Positions 23,110-28,986 of a DNA stretch of 28,986 nt are shown piece by piece. The notes under the pieces were generated by a model, which saw only the letters and a program-made list of their open reading frames with translations, was not told the DNA's origin and made no database searches. The translations under genes and the position numbers were made by a program. This DNA is from CAYSLA01 sp964431685 (lineage in GTDB: Bacteria > Armatimonadota > UBA5829), in the NCBI GenBank assembly GCA_964431685.1, contig CAYSLA010000026.1, forward strand, positions 1-28,986. Direction: 5' to 3'. Positions within the stretch are counted from its first letter, which is position 1; each line of letters starts with the position of its first letter.

Positions 23110-24089
23110 TCAAAGTCCTCCAGCCCAATCTGCGGTATCTCTTCTTTCGTTGACGACACGGCTTCGCCGGGGACTACTACCGCTCGGAAGCCAGCTCCCA
23201 CCGCTCCGGCCAACCCCGATGCGCCATCAATGCACACAGCGTTCTCGAGGCGAAGGGCGCCTTCGGATTCTTCGGAGTGGGAGTATGCGTCGAATGACTC
23301 GACAAGCTCCAGATCAGATACCGAGAACAGGAACTCGTGCTCCGGGGTCGATGGCTCGGTGCCCGCCATCCTCCGCACCAGCACCGGTCCCAGTGAACTT
23401 GGCAATCCGACGCTTCTTGCCTCATCCGAGAGCAGCACATCATCCAGCACCCACACTGGCTTACCCGGGAGGGTCTCCAGAGCGCACAGAATCAGATCAG
23501 AGGAATCTTCCTCGCACTCGCGCATGTCCACCAGAAGCCCGTCAGCTCCCTGCTCGATCGCACATTCCATCTCCCTGATGCCTCGTACCATCCCGAACAC
23601 ATACACCGTAATGCCGTGCGCGGTTTTGACGGGAATGTGCTGGAAGTCTATGGCCACACGGTTGCGCTCGATCCTGGCTGTCTCCCGCTGCTGGTAGTGA
23701 ACAAGGGTCTGAACGTCCGGATCGATAAAGACCAATCCTTCATCACCATCGAGTATGATAAACACGTCCTCTGCCGGGACCTCCATCAGGTCCGGAAGCC
23801 CGACGACGCACGGGACACCGGCCTGAAATCCAGGCGGCACAGCGTCGGACCGGCATGCATAACCGATGGTAGACACACCCGGTATCGAAGCGGCGAGCCC
23901 CATTGCGAGGTTGTCGCAGAGGATGACTGCCTCAGGGTAGTCCGATGGTTCAAGCCGCTTGCGGAGCGACTTCATCCCTTCTTCGAGCAGCGTTACGGAT
24001 ACTCCGTTCACGCCGAGATAGGGGTCCAGCCGGGCGGCAGTGGCGATTACGGTGCCCGGGTGTATGGATTGACCTCGTAGTTCTTTCAC
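23106..24089 (-). CDS. Degenerate PTS enzyme I-like / PEP-utilising mobile-domain protein
   Basis: A 327-aa protein resembling part of phosphoenolpyruvate-protein phosphotransferase (PtsI). The segment AVILCDNLAMGLAASIPG, then GVPCVVGLPDLMEVPAEDVF and IILDGDEGLVFIDPD (about 54-125) follows the PEP-utilising mobile domain. HGITVYVFGMVRGIREMECA, then IEQGADGLLVDMRE (about 158-191), follows the start of the PEP-binding barrel. The phosphorylated histidine of TSHSAI is missing (ACRSDAV at 78-84), the RTE motif is gone (VDMRE), and most of the barrel is absent, so ordinary phosphotransfer is not expected. The GTG start at 24087-24089 has a weak ribosome site. Its TGA overlaps the GTG of the dehydrogenase. 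It may be a regulatory or binding relic; the function is unknown. Confidence 0.6.
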   Translation of the reverse strand: MKELRGQSIHPGTVIATAARLDPYLGVNGVSVTLLEEGMKSLRKRLEPSDYPEAVILCDNLAMGLAASIPGVSTIGYACRSDAVPPGFQAGVPCVVGLPDLMEVPAEDVFIILDGDEGLVFIDPDVQTLVHYQQRETARIERNRVAIDFQHIPVKTAHGITVYVFGMVRGIREMECAIEQGADGLLVDMRECEEDSSDLILCALETLPGKPVWVLDDVLLSDEARSVGLPSSLGPVLVRRMAGTEPSTPEHEFLFSVSDLELVESFDAYSHSEESEGALRLENAVCIDGASGLAGAVGAGFRAVVVPGEAVSSTKEEIPQIGLEDFE

Positions 24090-24395
24090 AGGTTACTTCA
24101 GATTCCCTCACCGCACTGCTCTGCGCAGCGTCACCTCGAACGCGATTGCAGCACCGTCCAAACATACGTGTTGCCATTCCGACNNNNNNNNNNNNNNNNN
24201 NNNNNNNNNNNNNNNNNNNNNNNNNNNNNNNNNNNNNNNNNNNNNNNNNNNNNNNNNNNNNNNNNNNNNNNNNNNNNNNNNNNCGTCACCTCGAACGCGA
24301 TTGCAGCACCGTCCAAACATACGTGTTGCCATTCCGACGGCAGGGAGGAATCTCGATCACTGGGAGATTTCTCGCGCTCCCCGAAGTGACAGGAT
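24090..24395. other. Intergenic region with artificial gap and palindromic element
   Basis: 24129-24183 is identical to 24284-24338 with 100 N between (24184-24283), so the true spacer is about 151 bp. After collapse it holds only the palindromic element at 24330-24390 and no gene. Confidence 0.9.
24330..24390. repeat. Palindromic ATTCCGA...GAATCTC element, copy 2
   Basis: The left arm CATTCCGACGGCAGGGAGGA and right arm (24365-24390; reading GTCACTTCGGGGAGCGCGAG on the minus strand) are two inverted versions of the unit seen once at 21797-21823. It adjoins the end of the UroD-family gene. Confidence 0.7.
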
Positions 24396-25424
24396 CTAGA
24401 TCTCGGTTGCAGCCTCTGCCATGGCGATCACATTCTCAATCGGCACATTCGGCAGTATGGCTTCGTGGCTGGGGCTTACTATGTATAGCGGCCCCAGCAC
24501 GTCCTTGAGTCTGCGCACCTCGTCTCTAATCTCCTGAGGGGTGCCTTTGTGCAGAAGATGCTGCGTGTCCACCCCGCCGCAGAACACAATGTCGTTCTTG
24601 AACTCTCTGGCCAGGGTTTCGGCATCCATTCCAACCGCCTGCGCCTGCAGCGGATGCAGTCCGTCTATGCCCGCGTCGATCAGCAGCGGGATAACCTCTC
24701 GGATTGCTCCGCACGAGTGCAACATCACCTTCTTGCCGAACTTCTTAGCGATGTCGATGTTCTTATTGAACCCTGGCAGCACGAACCGTTTGAACTGCTC
24801 CGGTGAGATGAGCAGCGAGAGCTGCGTGCCAAAGTCGTTGCCCAGGAAGAACACATCGGCCGCATCGCCCAGTTGCTCGAGGAAGCGATTGTTGGCTGCC
24901 TCGTAGAACCCGACTACGTGGTCAGTTACCGCGTCCACCAGGTCCGGCCTCAGGTGCATGTTCGCAAAATACACTTCCATCCCGAAGTAGTCCGCGACTA
25001 CGTGGAAGAAACACGTCCACATACCGGTGAAGACTGCCCTGTTCTGATGGGTCCTGATCTCCGCTATTATGTTGGTGAAGTCCAGATAGTCAGGATTTGG
25101 CCACTCGTGCGCCTCTATCTCAGCGATGTCAACGGTTTCCGCAAACCGCCCCGGCAGTGCTGCCATGTTGGTGCAGTCGAACGCGCCCTTAAGCCCGACT
25201 ATCGGGTTGAACGCGGGAAGGCCCTCCGGGTGCTTGTAGCCGCCGTCAGCAGGAATCCAGCGGCAGTCGTCACCAAGCCTCAGGTAGAACGCTTCAATGT
25301 CAGGCAGATCGAGCCGAGCTGTATAGTCCCGCTTCGTATCCACGTGCGGATTTCCCGTCCAGAACCCAACCCTGTCAGCGGGTTTCCTGCTGAATATCGA
25401 TCCGATACGTTCTCTTGAGTTCAT
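24396..25424 (-). CDS. Uroporphyrinogen decarboxylase family protein (MtaA/CmuA-like)
   Basis: A 342-aa TIM-barrel protein of the UroD superfamily. The opening MNSRERIGSIFSRKPADRVG is typical. A His-x-Cys pair (His236, Cys238 in VMLHSCGAI) and Cys282 (IVFCGGVDTQHLL) match the zinc ligands of corrinoid-dependent methyltransferases such as MtaA, so methyl transfer is more likely than heme synthesis. Many environmental bacteria carry several such genes of unknown substrate beside sugar and aromatic catabolism genes. The ATG at 25422-25424 has GGAGAG eight bases upstream. It is 15 bp downstream of the acyl-CoA dehydrogenase on the same strand and probably in one transcript with it. A second family member starts at the left window edge. 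Confidence 0.82.
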   Translation of the reverse strand: MNSRERIGSIFSRKPADRVGFWTGNPHVDTKRDYTARLDLPDIEAFYLRLGDDCRWIPADGGYKHPEGLPAFNPIVGLKGAFDCTNMAALPGRFAETVDIAEIEAHEWPNPDYLDFTNIIAEIRTHQNRAVFTGMWTCFFHVVADYFGMEVYFANMHLRPDLVDAVTDHVVGFYEAANNRFLEQLGDAADVFFLGNDFGTQLSLLISPEQFKRFVLPGFNKNIDIAKKFGKKVMLHSCGAIREVIPLLIDAGIDGLHPLQAQAVGMDAETLAREFKNDIVFCGGVDTQHLLHKGTPQEIRDEVRRLKDVLGPLYIVSPSHEAILPNVPIENVIAMAEAATEI

Positions 25425-25439
25425 TGCGCACGCTCTCCG

Positions 25440-26609
25440 CTACTTGTTCCTGCGAGCAGCCTCCGCGATCAAACCGCGGCCGATTTCGTCGCGCTGTATC
25501 TGGTTTGTTCCCTCGTATATCTGGGTGATCTTGGCGTCCCGCATCATCTTTTCGACCGGATATTCCTTCATATAGCCATACCCGCCGAAGACCTGCACGG
25601 CGTTTGTGGTTACTTCCATCGCGATATCCGACGCCCAGCACTTCGCCATCGCCGAGTAAGCGGTGGTCTTCGAGTTCGGGTTGGAGTCGATCCATCTGGC
25701 CACGCTGTAGACAAGAGCTCTAGCCGATTCGACCTTCATCGCCATATCCGCGAGCATAAACCGAAGCCCCTGGTTCGCCGAAATCGGCTGGCCGAACTGA
25801 ACGCGAGTCCGTGAGTAATCGATGGCCAGCTCAAGCGCTCCGGAAGCGATTCCCAGGGCCTGAGAGGCAACGCCCGGTCTGGACTGGTCAAAAGTCTTCA
25901 TTGCAGTGAAGAAGCCCGTTCCCCGCCTGCCAATCATGTTCTCTTTGGGAACGCGGCAGTCCTGAAACACCAGCTCACGGGTCGCGGAGGCACGGATGCC
26001 CATCTTGTCTTCCTTCTTGCCGAAACTGAAGCCCTCGGTGCCCTTTTCCACCACAAAGCAGGAGATGCCGCGCGGTCCGCGGTCCGGATCGGTCACGGCA
26101 AATATCGAGTAGATTTCCGCTTCTCCGCCGTTGGTGATCCATTGCTTGGTGCCGTTCAGGACATAGAAGTCGCCGTCCTCAACCGCTCTGGTCTGCATAC
26201 CGGCCACGTCCGAGCCGGCGTTGGCTTCCGTTAGCCCAAACGCGGCCAGGCTCTTGCCATCGGCGATCTTGGGGAGCCACTTGGCTTTCTGTTCGTCACT
26301 TGCCGATACCAGAATTGGGAAGGTTCCCAGGCCGGTCGCCGCGAACGACAGCGAAATGCCTCCGCAGGCCTTCGAAAGCTCTTCAGTAACGATGCACATG
26401 TTCATTATGGGGCTGTCACCCGCCATCCCACCGTATTCCTCAGGAATGAAGACTCGGAAAAGATCAGCTTCCGCTATTGCCTCAACGATAGGCCAGGGGA
26501 ACTCATTTGCCTCGTCATAGTGCGCCGCCACCGGCTTGATTTTCTTCTCGGCTATTTCCTTTGCGACATCGCGCATGAACAATTGCTCTTCAGTCAGAAA
26601 ATAATCCAT
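25440..26609 (-). CDS. Acyl-CoA dehydrogenase
   Basis: A 389-aa FAD-dependent acyl-CoA dehydrogenase of the short-chain/butyryl-CoA type. Signatures include FGLTEANAGSDVAGM, the WITNGG FAD-binding segment, QVFGGYGYMKEYPVEKMMRD and the catalytic base Glu366 in YEGTNQIQR. The protein starts MDYFLTEEQLFMRDVAKEIA, typical of the family, so the ATG at 26607-26609 is preferred. An ATG four codons upstream (26621) touches GGAGG directly, which is too close, while the chosen ATG is 12 bases from it. It oxidises acyl-CoA to enoyl-CoA and passes electrons to an electron-transfer flavoprotein, not encoded here. It precedes the UroD-like gene by 15 bp and has an extended -10 promoter upstream. Confidence 0.95.
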   Translation of the reverse strand: MDYFLTEEQLFMRDVAKEIAEKKIKPVAAHYDEANEFPWPIVEAIAEADLFRVFIPEEYGGMAGDSPIMNMCIVTEELSKACGGISLSFAATGLGTFPILVSASDEQKAKWLPKIADGKSLAAFGLTEANAGSDVAGMQTRAVEDGDFYVLNGTKQWITNGGEAEIYSIFAVTDPDRGPRGISCFVVEKGTEGFSFGKKEDKMGIRASATRELVFQDCRVPKENMIGRRGTGFFTAMKTFDQSRPGVASQALGIASGALELAIDYSRTRVQFGQPISANQGLRFMLADMAMKVESARALVYSVARWIDSNPNSKTTAYSAMAKCWASDIAMEVTTNAVQVFGGYGYMKEYPVEKMMRDAKITQIYEGTNQIQRDEIGRGLIAEAARRNK

Positions 26610-26664
26610 CTGGTATCCCATCCTCCCGTGTTCGGATTAGGTCGCCGCTAGGTTTCGCCCCTTG

Positions 26665-26691
26665 TGTCTCGGGACAGGGGTGTCCGAGACA
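26665..26691. repeat. TGTCTCGGGACA hairpin upstream of acyl-CoA dehydrogenase
   Basis: TGTCTCGGGACA (26665-26676) pairs with TGTCCGAGACA (26681-26691) with one bulged base and a GGGG loop. It lies in the leader of the acyl-CoA dehydrogenase transcript. Confidence 0.75.
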
Positions 26692-26713
26692 ACCTTTTGC
26701 GGCAACGCTGGTA

Positions 26714-26719
26714 ATTATA
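26714..26719 (-). promoter_or_regulatory. Probable extended -10 promoter for acyl-CoA dehydrogenase
   Basis: On the minus strand TGCTATAAT gives a perfect -10 box with the TG extension. The -35 region is weak (TTACCA at 19-bp spacing). The leader would be about 95 bases and includes the 26665-26691 hairpin. Confidence 0.5.
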
Positions 26720-26776
26720 GCAGCAAATGGTTTCAGAGTGGTAACACCGGATTGGCTGTGGACGGCCCTGAGAGTC

Positions 26777-26818
26777 GGGGAGCACTTCGTAAGGGAGCAC
26801 TTCGAAGTGCTCCCCTAC
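26777..26818. repeat. Palindromic repeat, type AGCACTTCGAAGTGCT, intergenic copy
   Basis: Same core palindrome and GTAAGGG left flank as the copy inside the M16 gene (4594-4632), preceded here by an extra partial unit GGGGAGCACTTCGTAAGG. It lies between the fucose isomerase-like and acyl-CoA dehydrogenase genes. Confidence 0.85.
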
Positions 26819-26841
26819 AGTGACAGATCATCGTGGACTCT

Positions 26842-26868
26842 CGCGGGGCGAGAAGTCCTCGCCCCGCG
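26842..26868. repeat. GCGGGGCGAG hairpin after the fucose isomerase-like gene
   Basis: CGCGGGGCGAG (26842-26852) and its complement (26858-26868) flank a five-base loop. It starts 14 bp beyond the stop of the isomerase gene on the minus strand. No U-run follows, so intrinsic termination is doubtful, though the position fits a 3'-end stabiliser. Confidence 0.8.
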
Positions 26869-26882
26869 CAAGATGAGGTTGC

Positions 26883-28376
26883 TTACACTCTTTCCCAGAT
26901 CGGGGCTACACGCTTTGCCCCGTCCGGGCCGCCGATGATCGGCGTGATGCCGCTGATCTCGCAGAGGTAAGTTAGAGCCTTAACCTTGTCTCCAATCACG
27001 CCCTGGATGTGGTTCGCCGGGAACACTGCGATGAACTCGTCAAAATCACACGCCAGCTTGACGTGAACGTGAGGCCAGGTCGGGTCGGTGCTTTGGTTGA
27101 TCTTCTTGCGGGTCTCCTCGGGAAGCTCCAAAGCCTCGCCTCTGGAGATGAACATGAACGGCTTCTCGTCCCAGAGGCCCATTCTCGCGAACGTCATTTC
27201 TCCGGCAGCCGCGTCAAACTCCACAGAAGCCCCGCCTGCCTTGAAGTAGTATTTCAGAGCCGGGTGGAAGTGGATCTTCTTGAAGTTCTCCGCCGGGTCG
27301 TAGGAGCGCGTAGCATACCAGCTTGCGTGGTTGCCGGAATTGCACCAGTCCCACATGCCCAGCTCCGGCAGATAGAGCCGAACGTCCATGAACAGCGTGG
27401 GAAGTCCCCCGGAGACGTACTTCAGGAGCTGCTGCGTAATCCCCGCGTACGCATCGGCCTCGGTCGCACACACGGTCGGTTCCTTGGGGCCACGCCAGTC
27501 ATACGGGTCGTTCATCATCATCTCGGGGACGTCGCCCAGAGTGTAGTTCTCGGTCAGCTCTCGCTGGCCTTTGAGTCCGCAGAAGTCGAAGCCCTCTTCT
27601 TTGTTGATCTGATCCATTGCCAGATACACTCGAACCTGCCTGCCAAGGGTTTCGGGGGTGAGCATGTCTCCGTCGTATAGCAGCCTGTCGCCCAGCATCT
27701 TCTCAAACCACTTTACACCGGCTTCCACCGCGGAGGCCGGCAGTGCCTCGGCATAGTTGACCAACTGATACTGGTCGATCTGATAGGTCGTGCAACCGAG
27801 AGATTTCAGCGTTGGGGTCAGGTGGAAGAACCCGGTTTCCATGCCCATCGAGTGTCCGCCGTAGAGACCGTAGACTTCGTTCTTGATCGTAGTCAGCGCA
27901 TTTGATGCCCTTGCCCAGTCAAGAACTGCCTGCTGTGTTGCCGGGTCGGTGATATCGCCCACTATCCTGTGCGTTCGACGCCCCGCCTGCCGGAGCTCGC
28001 CGTCCGTAGCCAGCAATCCGACGTTGCCCGGGAATGAGCCGTTGTTGTTGGACAGCGAAAGAATCGGCACGTCCTTGCCAAAGCAGTTCACGAAAGGCCA
28101 CGCCAGGAACGGGAAGTTCCAGACGTTGTAGCACATGATTATCTGCTTGCAGCCCTTGGAGACGAGTTCTTCGCCGATCTCCTGGGCGACCCTCACGCCG
28201 GTGATTATCTTGGAGGCGACTACAACCTCAGCCGCCGAGCCGTCCACGTTCGCAAGGCCCTTGCGCAGCAGATCGGCCCAGGCGTTCACCACGCGCATAT
28301 TCTCAGGGTTATTAACGCTCCACACGTGCTCACGCTCATCGTTGAGCATCGCTATTCCAATAGGTGTTGTTCTCAT
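26883..28376 (-). CDS. L-fucose isomerase family protein (FucI/AraA-like)
   Basis: A 497-aa aldose-ketose isomerase-like protein that would interconvert an aldose such as L-fucose or D-arabinose with its ketose in the cytoplasm. Likely metal ligands, placed by comparison with the FucI pattern, are Glu306 (CATEADAYAGITQQLL), Asp331 (LFMDVRLY) and His456 (PANHIQGVIGD). The N-terminal Rossmann-like part (SKIITGVRVAQEIGEELVSK) fits the family. It is shorter than E. coli FucI (about 590 aa), so substrate range may differ. The ATG at 28374-28376 has GAGGT about five bases upstream, and a promoter lies at 28438-28467. With the GH106-like and sialidase genes it suggests deoxy-sugar use. Confidence 0.82.
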   Translation of the reverse strand: MRTTPIGIAMLNDEREHVWSVNNPENMRVVNAWADLLRKGLANVDGSAAEVVVASKIITGVRVAQEIGEELVSKGCKQIIMCYNVWNFPFLAWPFVNCFGKDVPILSLSNNNGSFPGNVGLLATDGELRQAGRRTHRIVGDITDPATQQAVLDWARASNALTTIKNEVYGLYGGHSMGMETGFFHLTPTLKSLGCTTYQIDQYQLVNYAEALPASAVEAGVKWFEKMLGDRLLYDGDMLTPETLGRQVRVYLAMDQINKEEGFDFCGLKGQRELTENYTLGDVPEMMMNDPYDWRGPKEPTVCATEADAYAGITQQLLKYVSGGLPTLFMDVRLYLPELGMWDWCNSGNHASWYATRSYDPAENFKKIHFHPALKYYFKAGGASVEFDAAAGEMTFARMGLWDEKPFMFISRGEALELPEETRKKINQSTDPTWPHVHVKLACDFDEFIAVFPANHIQGVIGDKVKALTYLCEISGITPIIGGPDGAKRVAPIWERV

Positions 28377-28986
28377 ATCAACCTCAGTTTTCCCCGCTCA
28401 GAGCAGCGGTTTCTCTTACCAAACACTATACTACTAGATTATACATCCGGATTCCTCCTTGTTCCAAGAACGCGAATATGCGGGGTGCTTTCGGGCGAGC
28501 CGTCCCTCAGCGCAATGGTTACCGCAGTCGTACTGCCCAACTGAGCTACCAGGTAGTTGAGATCCGGATCCCGCGACTGCGTGGGCAGGGTTTTGTTCCT
28601 TCTTTCTTTGAGCCTGGGCACCGTGCTGTGGCGCAGGTGGAGAGCTGGGTTGAGAAGGCTTTGCTGGCATCACGCCCGTCTCTCCATCCGACATCACGGC
28701 TGGATAGCCGTCTGCATCCGCCCAAGACCGCCATCTGACAACGGGCTGGGCGACATCCATCCCGCTGCGGGTCATTCAGATCTCGAAACACCTTAGTCCG
28801 CGCTTCGTGATTGGAACCATAGGACTTGCCCAAGACGTATACTGAACATGGCGCTTGCTGCCGAATATAGGTATGAGTGTCTGAGCTGCCTGCCCGCGCG
28901 GTGCTAAGGCGGGCTGGCGGTCAACGATTGTCTAAGGAATCGTGCATGACGCCTCCGGCTTCACCACTATAGATGAAAATGATCTG
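28377..28986. other. 610-bp region with no convincing gene
   Basis: Several short frames are open on both strands (for example minus-strand 28439-28621, 60 codons, ending IRVLGTRRNPDV), but none has a family signature, and the competing frames overlap one another. A remnant of a degraded gene upstream of the isomerase is possible. The only site I can support is the promoter at 28438-28467. Confidence 0.6.
28438..28467 (-). promoter_or_regulatory. Promoter for the fucose isomerase-like gene
   Basis: On the minus strand TTGGAA (28462-28467) and TATAAT (28438-28443) are separated by 18 bp. Transcription would start near 28431, giving a leader of about 55 bases before the ATG at 28376. Confidence 0.65.

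Noticed and set aside
26842..26868. Rho-independent terminator of the isomerase gene
   Set aside because: A good stem is present, but no U-run follows on the transcribed strand. It is classified as a palindromic element.
28527..28561. tRNA gene on the minus strand (GGTAGCTCAGTTGG matches a D-arm)
   Set aside because: The D-arm 12-mer is striking, but the anticodon stem does not pair, no GTTCGA T-arm follows and no acceptor stem closes. At most it is a decayed fragment.
28439..28621. Small 60-aa protein upstream of the isomerase
   Set aside because: It has a GTG start without a ribosome site, other open frames overlap it, and its stop lies inside the isomerase promoter.

Overview
The window (about 58% GC by eye) looks like part of a genome or metagenome scaffold from a free-living, saccharolytic bacterium. 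HspR-type control of dnaK-dnaJ, a Rex redox repressor, GTG and TTG starts with strong GGAGG ribosome sites, and several sugar-enzyme and uroporphyrinogen-decarboxylase-like families together suggest Armatimonadota or a neighbouring Terrabacteria lineage (Chloroflexota is an alternative). This placement is an inference from gene content. Two runs of exactly 100 N (22798-22897 and 24184-24283) are each flanked by the same 55 bp on both sides. They are therefore artificial scaffold joins, and the true sequence is about 310 bp shorter.

Layout. 1-2949 (minus): a sugar cluster with a five-bladed-propeller glycosidase-like protein, a BNR sialidase and the start of a UroD-family protein running off the edge. 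3135-5882 (plus): a secreted two-domain M16 metallopeptidase. 5916-9137 (minus): a 1073-aa GH106-like glycoside hydrolase. 9205-13833 (minus): a tightly coupled four-gene operon encoding a small soluble protein, a signal-peptide-bearing membrane protein whose cytoplasmic tail is a Cys-His-Ser-Ala repeat, a radical SAM/SPASM enzyme with an N-terminal RiPP-recognition-like domain, and a second membrane protein. This is the most novel system here. 14048-15013 (minus): a sugar-phosphate isomerase-like TIM barrel. 15247-17478 (plus): a histidine kinase fused to a PseG-like nucleotide-sugar hydrolase domain. 17545-20785 (minus): dnaK-dnaJ-hspR, with an HspR operator lying inside a near-perfect sigma-70 promoter. 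21145-21786 (plus): rex. 21980-24089 (minus): a degenerate PTS enzyme I-like protein coupled to a D-2-hydroxyacid dehydrogenase. 24396-28376 (minus): a UroD/MtaA-like protein, an acyl-CoA dehydrogenase and an L-fucose isomerase-like protein.

How they fit together. Sialidase, the GH106-like enzyme, fucose isomerase and the TIM-barrel isomerase suggest use of host or plant deoxy-sugars and sialylated glycans. dnaK-dnaJ-hspR and rex are the housekeeping stress and redox regulators. The Cys-tail operon has the parts of a radical-SAM peptide-modification system acting on the cytoplasmic end of a membrane protein: RRE, rSAM, SPASM and a repetitive Cys substrate, with coupled translation.

The window is also rich in short palindromic elements of at least six sequence types. 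Three lie in frame inside genes (M16 linker, Cys-tail protein ectodomain, radical SAM C-terminus) and others sit between genes, often at convergent 3' ends.
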